Shown: piece by piece, positions 1 to 5,539 of the stretch
Numbering within the stretch: the stretch's first letter is position 1
Layout of the letters: each line of letters begins with the position of its first letter
DNA from: Chloroflexi bacterium UBA5177
GTDB taxonomy: Bacteria > Chloroflexota > UBA5177
Direction of reading: 5' to 3'
DNA: 7,018 nt
Assembly (NCBI GenBank): GCA_002413265.1
Contig: DHWR01000227.1
Coordinates: forward strand, 1-7,018
Notes under the pieces: generated by a model
Database searches by the model: none
What the model saw: only the letters and a program-made list of their open reading frames with translations
Told to the model about the DNA's origin: nothing
Position numbers and translations under genes: made by a program

Positions 1-1120
1 ACGCCTGCTGGGTCTCGACGAGCACCACCAGCTGCCTGGCCAGCGCCAGGAAAACGAGAGCCACAGCCGCGACATGCAGCACTGGTCCCAGACGGTCATC
101 GCTGGAAATGTCGGCTACGTAGACCATCACCCCTGCAGCCATGAGCACCGCGAGATAAGGAACGAGGGAGAGAAGCCCGGGAGGTGCGGTCCGCGGATTG
201 GCGGGCGCAGGGGGAGTAATCACGCTGGCTTTCGCGCCCTCCTTAATGTTGTTACGCTGCGCGACTATCGCTCCCAGCGCTATCAGCATGTAGCCGATCG
301 TGTAGCCGACGTCGGTAACGCTACCGGTGGCGTAGCCTCCGTTCAGGTTCTGGAAATCGAAGAAGCTGTCGGCAGTGACGATGGCGGCCAGACCGCCTGC
401 GAGAAGGAGTCCCACCGGCCAGGATGTCGCACCCCGGGAGCGCCCAAACAGGAGAAGAAGACTCAACACCAGGAGAAGGTCGAAGAGCGGATAAGCGGTC
501 CCCACGGCTTTGGCTGCGAGGCTGCCGGTACCCTGCAGAACGGTGGGTCCGAGGATGATGATCCAGCTGAAGATAAAGGCTGCGACCACTATGAGAAGAC
601 TGTCGAGAATGACCCGGAGCCGCTGTGCCGGCGATAGAGGACGGGCGGGCAGCAACAGGATGCCGCAGAAAAAGAAGGGATAGGACAACAGGTAGCCGAC
701 ATCAGCCCAAGACGGGAACGGAGGCTGATGGATGACCAACTCGTAGAAGCTCCAGAGTCCGCTGCCAATGACATACCAGAGGACGCCGGTGATGAGGAGC
801 GTCGGGGCCAGATGCGGCCGTCCGGACCAGGCATGATGAAAGACGGCTCCTGTTCTCGAGCCCGGCCGCGCGATACGGACAGCGCAGAACCAGATCACCA
901 TGACGAGCGGTGCCGCACTGCACACCAAGTCATCGATCGTCACGATGCTGGAGTGCCCAAGTGGATGAAGTCCGAGAAGCGCTGCGAACAGGCCGTTGAA
1001 AAGAACGACGAAAGCGAGTCCGCCCAATAAGATCCGGTCTGGCGACGAGTTGAAGCCCACCCGTCGGAGGCGGCTCGAGCCGATCCTAGGTGCCGTCAAT
1101 TGGTGTGTCGCAATGGTCAC
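1..1120 (-). CDS. Multipass membrane sensor, N-terminal part (probable GGDEF/EAL or histidine-kinase signalling protein), 3' end outside window
   Basis: The reading frame is open without a stop from a GTG at 1120 to the window edge, giving 373 residues. That GTG is the first usable start after an in-frame TGA upstream, with a purine-rich AGAGGCGGG 9-18 nt before it. The protein is almost all hydrophobic, with about ten predicted membrane helices near residues 30-52, 64-81, 105-126, 140-158, 170-192, 208-225, 234-250, 269-287, 316-335 and 345-367. Recognisable motifs are PSWADVGYLLSYP (136-148), RLRVILDSLL (167-176) and TDVGYTIGY (269-277). The last visible residues, RQLVVLVETQQA, resemble the helix that leads from such membrane modules into cytoplasmic output domains. 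In the proteins I recall with this pattern, the output is a diguanylate cyclase/phosphodiesterase (c-di-GMP turnover) or a histidine kinase. The output domain lies off the window, so the exact activity is inference. No ligand can be named. Confidence 0.8.
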   Translation of the reverse strand, partial: MTIATHQLTAPRIGSSRLRRVGFNSSPDRILLGGLAFVVLFNGLFAALLGLHPLGHSSIVTIDDLVCSAAPLVMVIWFCAVRIARPGSRTGAVFHHAWSGRPHLAPTLLITGVLWYVIGSGLWSFYELVIHQPPFPSWADVGYLLSYPFFFCGILLLPARPLSPAQRLRVILDSLLIVVAAFIFSWIIILGPTVLQGTGSLAAKAVGTAYPLFDLLLVLSLLLLFGRSRGATSWPVGLLLAGGLAAIVTADSFFDFQNLNGGYATGSVTDVGYTIGYMLIALGAIVAQRNNIKEGAKASVITPPAPANPRTAPPGLLSLVPYLAVLMAAGVMVYVADISSDDRLGPVLHVAAVALVFLALARQLVVLVETQQA

Positions 1121-1206
1121 GCTAAAGATCCCGCCTCTTCCCCAGGTGCGCGGTACGAGTGACCGCCATTCCGAATACCTAGCCTGAAGCCAGCATACGC
1201 AGGCGA

Positions 1207-1228
1207 CATGGCGGAATCATGGCGAAAT
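1207..1228. repeat. Tandem 11-bp direct repeat in divergent intergenic region
   Basis: CATGGCGGAAT (1207-1217) is followed directly by CATGGCGAAAT (1218-1228), 10 of 11 bases identical, with a period of about one helical turn. An inverted copy of the core, CGCCAT, lies at 1164-1169. The repeat sits between the divergent sensor gene and nucleotidyltransferase gene, where a regulator site is plausible. Binding by any protein is inference, and short repeats of this kind can arise by chance. Confidence 0.5.
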
Positions 1229-1271
1229 GCTGTCCGTTTGATGAGCAAGAATCAGCCAAGGTGCACGAGGT

Positions 1272-1277
1272 TAGAAT
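1272..1277 (+). promoter_or_regulatory. Candidate -10 element TAGAAT for a leaderless transcript
   Basis: TAGAAT matches the TANNNT form of a bacterial -10 box and ends six bases before the ATG at 1284. Transcription would then begin at or next to the start codon. The closest Shine-Dalgarno-like stretch (GAGG, 1267-1270) lies 13 nt from the ATG, which is too far to be convincing. No clear -35 box is present at the usual 16-18 bp spacing; TTGATG at 1238-1243 is 28 bp away. Confidence 0.35.
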
Positions 1278-1283
1278 TCGCGC

Positions 1284-2096
1284 ATGGATCAGCGGGCGGT
1301 ATTGGAACAGATCCTGGAATGGGCTCGACATGACGATAATATCCGCGCTTTGGTGCTGACCGGTTCGCTTGCACGTGGCGATGGATCTTTCGATGCGCTG
1401 TCTGACCTGGATCTCGAGCTATACCTGACTGATCCCACGGTCCTGCTCGAGCAGGATGCCTGGTTTCTCCAATTTGGTGAGGTCCTGGTGGTCGAAGCGC
1501 TCGAAAATCCCGGCTGGCATCCAACCCGGCTCGTCTACTACGCCGATGGGAAGATTGACTTCATGGTCGCTGCCCGCGACGCGCTCGTTGCGGACGTGTC
1601 GTACGATCGGCCATTTCAGGTGCTGATCGACAAGGATGATGCCGGCGCTGCCTTCCGGCGTTGTCCGTCCGAACACCTGGACCCGCCGGCGGCAACGGAG
1701 TTTCTTCGCTGCATCAACTGGTTCTATGCCGCGGTGTTGATGTGGGCCAAGTGCCTTCGTCGTGGCGAGCCCTGGGCGGCTAAGATGCGTGATTGGGACA
1801 GCAAGATAGAGCTTCTGAGGATGCTTGAGTGGGACCACAAGGCTCGGAAGGGCTGGGAGTATGACACCTGGTTCAACGGCATGCATCTCAGCGACTGGAT
1901 GGATCCAGATCTGCTTGCAAGGATCGAGGGCTGCTGGTCGGGCTTTTCTACGAGCGACTCTCTTCGGGCGCTTGGCGAGTCGCTGGCGCTGTTCGACGAG
2001 GTGAGCACGCGAACCGCGGCCGCACTCGGGATTGAACCGTTCGACGCGACTCGTGTGCGGCAAGCCGTGGACGCCTTCCTTGGGACGGACCTATAG
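1284..2096 (+). CDS. Aminoglycoside 6-adenylyltransferase-like nucleotidyltransferase (ANT(6)/AadK superfamily)
   Basis: The 270-residue product fits the streptomycin adenylyltransferase family (usually about 280-300 residues), whose characterised members move AMP from ATP to the 6-hydroxyl of streptomycin. The N-terminal nucleotidyltransferase fold shows TGSLARGD (26-33) followed by SDLDLEL (40-46). D41 and D43 are the likely metal-binding pair, and D92 in KIDF is the likely third carboxylate. Family-like segments follow: FLQFGE (61-66), LIDKDD (114-119) and the helical C-terminal part WFYAAVLMWAKCLRRGEPWAAK (146-167). The set of motifs is complete and no frameshift is seen. The start is the only in-frame ATG near the N-terminus. 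It lacks a well-placed Shine-Dalgarno sequence and may be read leaderless. The gene diverges from the membrane sensor and converges on a secreted protein. Nothing mobile surrounds it, so it looks like a native chromosomal gene. Drug resistance is not shown, and the true acceptor could be another small molecule. Confidence 0.87.
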   Translation: MDQRAVLEQILEWARHDDNIRALVLTGSLARGDGSFDALSDLDLELYLTDPTVLLEQDAWFLQFGEVLVVEALENPGWHPTRLVYYADGKIDFMVAARDALVADVSYDRPFQVLIDKDDAGAAFRRCPSEHLDPPAATEFLRCINWFYAAVLMWAKCLRRGEPWAAKMRDWDSKIELLRMLEWDHKARKGWEYDTWFNGMHLSDWMDPDLLARIEGCWSGFSTSDSLRALGESLALFDEVSTRTAAALGIEPFDATRVRQAVDAFLGTDL

Positions 2097-2106
2097 CCCG
2101 CTCCGT

Positions 2107-2133
2107 CCTCTGAGGGCGCTGGGAAGCGAGCGC
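2107..2133. terminator. Weak hairpins in convergent 43-bp gap
   Basis: Between the converging stops there is CCTCTGAGG (2107-2115, arms of four around one base). It is followed by GCGCT...AGCGC (2116-2120 with 2129-2133, eight-base loop). Inside the latter, CGCT-GGGA-AGCG is an alternative tight hairpin. The position suits a shared terminator, but there is no T-run on either strand, so the assignment is weak. Confidence 0.25.
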
Positions 2134-2139
2134 GTGCCT

Positions 2140-2766
2140 TTAGCGGCCACCGCCAACGGGAGGGAGGAAGTGGCCGGTACGGGGGATGAAGCGCAGGGTG
2201 CGCAGCGCCCGGCGCTGATCGGCCGCGAGTGAGCTTCCGGGCGCGATGATCAGATACGCGGCTTTCTGGTGGGCCAGGATGATGTCCAAAGCCGGCGCGG
2301 GGCCACCCGGGAGGCCGCGAACCAAGACACCCTGCGAGCGGCCATAGCGAACGGTTTGCCGGGTGACGGATGACACCCGTTCGGCTTGGATGAGCTTCTG
2401 CGCGACAAGCTTCGCAGCACTCGCGTCGTTGGCAATGGAGGTTAGCGCGTAAGGCTCGATCACCAGGCGGAGATGGTACGAGAGTCCGACTGGCGTGCCT
2501 GTGCGGAAGGCGAGCGTGTGGGACGGGTACTTGCCGGCCGGTAAGAGGTGCCACCCTACGGGCGGAGAGATGGAAACGCCAAGCGTGGCATCGCAGACCG
2601 AGTGACATGGACAGCTGGTGCCACGCGCTTGCGCCGGTGCGGCTGCAAGGGCAGCGGCCGTTGACACACCGGCGATAAGCATTAGGGAAAGAAACGCGAT
2701 GACTGATGGTCGGTGGGATATGAGGAGTTCCTTGGATCGCGAGATACGGCACGTTGCACCGCTCAC
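2140..2766 (-). CDS. Secreted protein of unknown function with a Cys cluster; possible PsbP/DUF1795-like fold
   Basis: The product has 208 residues. A basic N-terminus (R7, R10, K12, R19) is followed by a hydrophobic stretch at 22-43 and APAQA, giving a Sec-type signal peptide with likely cleavage after A47. The mature part opens with three closely spaced cysteines (C52, C54, C58), none preceded by a proper lipobox. It then has VSISPPVGWHLLPAG (about 64-78), a helical stretch rich in A, K and Q, and a C-terminal AYLIIAPGSSL plus a final strand LRTLRFIPR. This order resembles small exported alpha/beta proteins of the PsbP/DUF1795 type ('pattern: P-x-GW ... final strand LRFxPR'). That resemblance is from memory and weak. 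The start is GTG at 2766 with no clear Shine-Dalgarno sequence. A possible -10 box, TAACTT, lies at 2791-2796 on the minus strand. The gene sits 176 bp downstream of the oxidoreductase gene, so it probably has its own promoter. Confidence 0.7.
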   Translation of the reverse strand: MSGATCRISRSKELLISHRPSVIAFLSLMLIAGVSTAAALAAAPAQARGTSCPCHSVCDATLGVSISPPVGWHLLPAGKYPSHTLAFRTGTPVGLSYHLRLVIEPYALTSIANDASAAKLVAQKLIQAERVSSVTRQTVRYGRSQGVLVRGLPGGPAPALDIILAHQKAAYLIIAPGSSLAADQRRALRTLRFIPRTGHFLPPVGGGR

Positions 2767-2900
2767 TAGTGGAACGCTCTGGGAGGCCTGAAGTTACGGG
2801 CGGGGCGCAGGCGTGGCGAGGTATACGTATGCTTCACGCTGCGTATCACCGCGCGGTCGCTCTCCAACAGGAAAAGCGCGGAACGGCGCACCGTGCCGGT

Positions 2901-2927
2901 CCCTGCGACGAACCCAACGTCGCGAGG
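2901..2927 (-). terminator. Hairpin just downstream of the NmrA-like gene
   Basis: GCGACG (2905-2910) and CGTCGC (2918-2923) form a perfect six-base-pair stem with a seven-base loop. The stem can extend by three more pairs, one of them G-U, beyond a single mismatch. On the minus strand it begins about 16 nt after the stop codon of the oxidoreductase gene, where a terminator or an RNA 3'-end hairpin is expected. There is no U-tract after it, so it is not a classical intrinsic terminator. Confidence 0.35.
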
Positions 2928-2942
2928 ACGTGGCGCGTCTCT

Positions 2943-3821
2943 CTAAGGCGGAGCGGCCACGAGAGGTTGGTAACTCTCGGGATATCGCCGCAGATACTCG
3001 CGGAGCGTCTGGGCCGGATGCCCGGCCAGCTCTGAGACGATGTCGCTCGCCGGGCCCATCTCTCCCGTGGCGATCGCTCGGTAAGACGTGATCCAGCCCT
3101 CAACCTCGAAATCGGGCGCGCCATACCCCGCTCGCGACTCCCACGCCTCCGCCACCGTCTCGTTGTAGAACGATATTCTTCTTCCCGTCACCTCTGAAAG
3201 CTGCTGCGCACAGGCCGTGAGGCTAAGCGCCTCCGGGCCGGTCACGTCATAGGCGGTTCCATCATGTCCGCCGCTCGTCAGCACCGCGGTCGCAACATCG
3301 GCGAGGTCGTCTCGTGCAATCCAGGCCGCGCGACTCTCCCCAGCAGGGCCGCGAATGACACCGTCGTCACCGACCAACTTGATCACGGAGTCCAGGTACA
3401 GGCAGGGACGAAGAAAGGTGCAGTGCACGTCAACCGCGCGAATATGCTCTTCAGTGTGAAAGTGCTGTCGGGCGAGGGTGAAGGTCGCGTTCGGCGCCGC
3501 GTGCAGGAAGGAGAGATACACGATGCGCTGCACACCGGCAGCAAGCGCTGCGTCGACCGCGGCAATGTGATGCTGTACCCGATCCGCGGACTCCCTGCCC
3601 GACACGAGGAACAGAGTATCGACGCCTGTCAAAGCCCGGCGCATTCCCTCCTTGTCTTCGTACGATGAGACGAGAGCGATCTCGGCATCTGGGAGATTGG
3701 GCGCCCGCACCGGATCGCGAACCAGAAGTCGCTGCGCGATGCCTCGTGCCGACAGGCGAGCAGCCACGCGGCCGCCGACCGCTCCGGTGGCACCCGTAAC
3801 AGCGATAGGCGTGTCCGGCAT
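2943..3821 (-). CDS. NmrA-like NAD(P)-binding oxidoreductase (atypical SDR, quinone oxidoreductase type 2 / YtfG-like)
   Basis: The 292-residue product begins with a Rossmann strand and the nucleotide-binding loop VTGATGAVGG (8-17). LVRDP follows the second strand (33-37); R35 there suits NADP(H), by analogy with the family. Next come TLFLVSG (69-75), IVYLSFLHA (100-108) and HTEEHI (122-127), then FLRPCLYLD (136-144). This order matches the NmrA / NAD(P)H:quinone oxidoreductase 2 group, which lacks the classical Tyr-x-x-x-Lys catalytic pair, and the length is normal for it. The C-terminal part (about 200-285) is the smaller substrate-binding domain. The ATG at 3821 is chosen because GGAGGAG lies 10 nt upstream and the protein then starts directly at the Rossmann strand. 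An upstream start at 3953 would add 44 Arg/Ala-rich residues. The role is probably reduction of a quinone or similar electrophile, or NADPH sensing; the substrate is unknown. The preceding nucleotidyltransferase gene ends 148 bp upstream. Confidence 0.88.
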   Translation of the reverse strand: MPDTPIAVTGATGAVGGRVAARLSARGIAQRLLVRDPVRAPNLPDAEIALVSSYEDKEGMRRALTGVDTLFLVSGRESADRVQHHIAAVDAALAAGVQRIVYLSFLHAAPNATFTLARQHFHTEEHIRAVDVHCTFLRPCLYLDSVIKLVGDDGVIRGPAGESRAAWIARDDLADVATAVLTSGGHDGTAYDVTGPEALSLTACAQQLSEVTGRRISFYNETVAEAWESRAGYGAPDFEVEGWITSYRAIATGEMGPASDIVSELAGHPAQTLREYLRRYPESYQPLVAAPP

Positions 3822-3831
3822 CGTGAGCTTT

Positions 3832-3838
3832 CTCCTCC
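3832..3838 (-). promoter_or_regulatory. Shine-Dalgarno site GGAGGAG fixing the NmrA-like gene start
   Basis: On the minus strand GGAGGAG ends 10 nt before the ATG at 3821. It is the strongest ribosome binding site in the window and decides for this start over the upstream ATG at 3953. Confidence 0.75.
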
Positions 3839-3969
3839 GACCCGCAGCGGCGATACGCGCCGCAGGCCTCCGCTCCGCTTGCAATGACTCTCCTATTAAA
3901 GGAGTGGAAAGCTGTTCAGATGACCATACAGAGAATGCCACATGGATCATCATGTGCGCCTCCGCCGAC

Positions 3970-4776
3970 TCACCCGCCCTTCATGTCTTTGGAGACGGCT
4001 TCGGCGGCTTCCAGAATTTTCTGCCTGATGGCTGGGTTCACGGGAAAGTTGGCCTCAAGAAATTCGAGGATGGCGAGGGCGGACTCTGCGCTTCGATCGT
4101 AGCCCTGGACGAAGCGCGGCAGGTGATGCGCGACTTGTGGAAAGCGCTGCTCGACGCGACGGGCGCCGTCGAACGGATCCTCGGCAGCGGGTGCCGGCGG
4201 CTCGACGAACGGGAGGAGCCGCACCACCTGATCCACGGCATAGCCCTGGATAAAACGCGCGGCGGACAGCCGCTCGCCTCGACGTAGCCGAGTCAGTCCT
4301 ACGTAGAGGTTGGTGAGGGCTTCGCCCAGCAGAAAATCCTTGGAAGCCGGAGTGGAGGGATCCGGGGCATGCATCTGCAAGCCTGAAAGGACTGTGCCCC
4401 CGGCTTGCCACACGATGCGGCCGCCTTCGACCGGCATAGCAGCCAGCTGAGCCGGATCGAACACGGCGAACTCGGCATAGATGCCGTCCTCGAAGAGCAC
4501 CTTGTGGCCGTCACGCGTGTTCAGGAAGGAGAAGGAGATGGTTGCTGCCCGATCCAGCCAGGTGAGGTCCTCGATGAATGCAGCCTGCCGGCCGGGCTCG
4601 ACAATGACAAAGAAGTCGAGGTCTGAGTGGGCGTCGAGCCGGTCCAGATCGGTACCTACCGAGCCGACGCCGATGAGCGCCATCGCATGGGGAGCCCGAG
4701 ATAGGGATGCTGCGATGGCGTCGAGGCGGGAGAGGAGGGCAGGAACGCGGTCTTCCATGAATTCATGATGGCCCAT
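3970..4776 (-). CDS. Nucleotidyltransferase-fold protein, AadA-like two-domain layout, substrate unknown
   Basis: The 268-residue product has the nucleotidyltransferase signature IGVGSVGTDLDRLDAHSDLDF (35-55). GS is at 38-39, and D52 and D54 form the metal-binding pair. E102 in YAEFAVFD may be the third carboxylate. The C-terminal half is helical, with LLGEALTNLYVGLTRLRRGE (about 149-168), FIQGYAVDQVVRLLPF and a conserved-looking EQRFPQVAHHLPRFVQGYDRSAESALAILEFLE segment near residues 210-242. This layout (catalytic N-domain, helical C-domain) recalls aminoglycoside and lincosamide nucleotidyltransferases, but the motifs differ clearly from the ANT(6)-like protein in the same window. I recall relatives only as generic nucleotidyltransferase-domain proteins, so no substrate is assigned. 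Start choice is open: ATG at 4776 or ATG at 4758 (Met7), neither with a good Shine-Dalgarno sequence. The gene is divergent from the stalked Ig-domain gene across a gap with three inverted repeats. Confidence 0.82.
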   Translation of the reverse strand: MGHHEFMEDRVPALLSRLDAIAASLSRAPHAMALIGVGSVGTDLDRLDAHSDLDFFVIVEPGRQAAFIEDLTWLDRAATISFSFLNTRDGHKVLFEDGIYAEFAVFDPAQLAAMPVEGGRIVWQAGGTVLSGLQMHAPDPSTPASKDFLLGEALTNLYVGLTRLRRGERLSAARFIQGYAVDQVVRLLPFVEPPAPAAEDPFDGARRVEQRFPQVAHHLPRFVQGYDRSAESALAILEFLEANFPVNPAIRQKILEAAEAVSKDMKGG

Positions 4777-4818
4777 CCGGAAGCCCGTTCGATCTACGCG
4801 TTCGGTCGCGGCAACCTA

Positions 4819-4842
4819 CCGGGCCACGGTGACCCGGCCCGG
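4819..4842. repeat. Inverted repeat CCGGGCC-N10-GGCCCGG
   Basis: The two seven-base arms (4819-4825 and 4836-4842) are perfect complements. The ten-base loop contains a further small palindrome, GGTGACC (4828-4834). It lies 43 bp upstream of the start of the minus-strand nucleotidyltransferase gene. It could be an operator or a 5'-leader hairpin of that transcript. The function is inference. Confidence 0.5.
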
Positions 4843-4882
4843 ATCAACAGAAGGACTGTCGATATGCAGGTTGTGGTAAGCG

Positions 4883-4900
4883 TGGCGGCGTACCCCGCCA
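4883..4900. repeat. Inverted repeat TGGCGG-N6-CCGCCA
   Basis: Six-base perfect arms (4883-4888 and 4895-4900) enclose a six-base loop, in the middle of the 199-bp divergent gap. No T-run follows, so a terminator is unlikely; an operator is possible. Confidence 0.4.
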
Positions 4901-4913
4901 GCGTATGGGCTTT

Positions 4914-4928
4914 GTGAGAGTGTCTCAC
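4914..4928. repeat. Inverted repeat GTGAGA-GTG-TCTCAC
   Basis: This is a perfect 15-base palindromic element with a three-base centre. It lies 47 bp upstream of the ATG at 4976, a place typical of a repressor or activator site or of a leader hairpin. No clear promoter hexamers flank it. Confidence 0.45.
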
Positions 4929-4963
4929 CAGATGTCTTTCCTCGAGCGCTCAGGGCTAGTCCC

Positions 4964-4970
4964 AGAAGGA
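4964..4970 (+). promoter_or_regulatory. Shine-Dalgarno site AGAAGGA
   Basis: AGAAGGA lies five bases before the ATG at 4976, supporting both that start and real translation of the small exported protein. Confidence 0.65.
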
Positions 4971-4975
4971 TTGTA

Positions 4976-5446
4976 ATGAAGACCAGAGTGGCAGTTGCTT
5001 TAGCCGCGAGCTTGTTGTTGATCGTTTTCGCTTTGCCTCGCTCCACGTTCGCCCATCGAGCCCGGCCCACGCCCACGCCCGCGCCCACGTCAACGCCGGC
5101 ACCACTTCCCACGCCAACCACGCCAACAGCTCAACCCCTCTTTATCGACACAGCCTCCGAAGGGTACACCTGCAGCAACGGCGTCTGCGCCTTTCCGGAC
5201 GGCACCAGGAACACGTCCTACGCAGCGCCTATCACCTCCGGTGGAGGCACTGGACCGACGCCCTACACCTGGAGTGTGGTCGCCGGGAGTCTTCCCGCCG
5301 GCCTGTCGCTGACGTCCTCCTACGGCGTGTACTCCGCGTACGTCTATGGCACGACCACCAACCAGCAGACCGCCACGTTTACCCTGCAGGTCAAGGACGG
5401 CGTTGGGGATACAGCGCGTCAAGCCTTCACCCTCACCGTCAACTAG
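4976..5446 (+). CDS. Exported Pro/Thr-stalked protein with a single putative Ig (He_PIG-type) domain
   Basis: The 156-residue product starts with MKTR and a hydrophobic core (5-20), then a cleavage site after A26 (STFA/H): a clear Sec signal peptide. Residues 31-54 are a Pro/Thr/Ala stalk (PTPTPAPTSTPAPLPTPT...), typical of extended, often glycosylated linkers. Two cysteines (C66, C71) may form a small disulfide loop. Residues about 85-156 match the putative Ig fold of the He_PIG family: TGPTPYTWSVVAGSLPAGLSL (91-111), then TTTNQQTATFTLQVKDGVGDTARQAFTLTV at the C-terminus. The protein ends exactly at the last strand and has no sortase motif, membrane anchor or catalytic domain. It is thus released or held by other means, perhaps as an adhesin-like or carbohydrate-associating piece. 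Two TAG stops stand in tandem at 5444-5449. The gene converges on the GH130 gene 93 bp away. Confidence 0.8.
   Translation: MKTRVAVALAASLLLIVFALPRSTFAHRARPTPTPAPTSTPAPLPTPTTPTAQPLFIDTASEGYTCSNGVCAFPDGTRNTSYAAPITSGGGTGPTPYTWSVVAGSLPAGLSLTSSYGVYSAYVYGTTTNQQTATFTLQVKDGVGDTARQAFTLTVN
5065..5088 (+). repeat. Four tandem hexamers GCCC(A/G)C in the stalk-coding region
   Basis: GCCCAC, GCCCAC, GCCCGC and GCCCAC follow one another without gaps and encode the Pro-Thr/Pro-Ala dipeptides of the stalk. Because the unit is six bases, gain or loss of units would lengthen or shorten the stalk without breaking the frame. Confidence 0.75.
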
Positions 5447-5456
5447 TAGGTCGCAT

Positions 5457-5498
5457 CGGCGCCGCTGCATCCAGTAACCCGCATCCTAGGGGCTGCGG
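5457..5498. terminator. Palindromes in the convergent gap, weak terminator candidates
   Basis: The 93-bp gap between the converging stops holds the eight-base palindrome CGGCGCCG (5457-5464). It also holds CCGCA...TGCGG (5479-5483 with 5494-5498), whose loop contains CCTAGG. The location suits a two-way terminator, but neither has a T-run, so the call is weak. Confidence 0.25.
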
Positions 5499-5539
5499 TG
5501 GCCAGGAGACGTGCGGGAATGGCGGGCAACACTAGGCGG

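Noticed and set aside
74..637. Plus-strand open frame of 187 codons
   Set aside because: It is antisense to the membrane sensor. Its product is highly charged without domain features, and the minus strand gives a continuous multi-helix protein with recognisable motifs.
1419..2063. Minus-strand open frame of 214 codons
   Set aside because: It lies fully antisense within the nucleotidyltransferase gene and shows no recognisable motif.
1284..2096. Calling this gene an acquired streptomycin-resistance determinant
   Set aside because: No mobile element, integron site or composition shift surrounds it. The family match supports nucleotidyl transfer but not the substrate.
1724..2752. Minus-strand open frame of 342 codons
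   Set aside because: It overlaps the adenylyltransferase-like gene in antisense and the secreted protein in another frame. The product is Arg/Pro/Ser-rich without domains, a typical shadow in high-GC DNA.
2821..2830. Overlapping palindromes GTATAC and ATACGTAT
   Set aside because: They are short, AT-centred and alone, with no paired half-site or promoter around them. They are too weak to call an operator.
3822..3953. 44-residue upstream extension of the NmrA-like protein
   Set aside because: The extension is Arg/Ala-rich and non-homologous in look, while GGAGGAG 10 nt before the ATG at 3821 and the immediate Rossmann strand mark the real start.
3652..4287. Plus-strand open frame of 211 codons spanning two minus-strand genes
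   Set aside because: It crosses the boundary between the NmrA-like and the second nucleotidyltransferase genes, both well supported on the other strand. Its composition is that of a shadow frame.
4816..5121. Minus-strand frame with a Gly/Val repeat (VGVGSGAG...)
   Set aside because: It is only the complement of the Pro/Thr stalk codons of the exported protein. There is no start context or domain.
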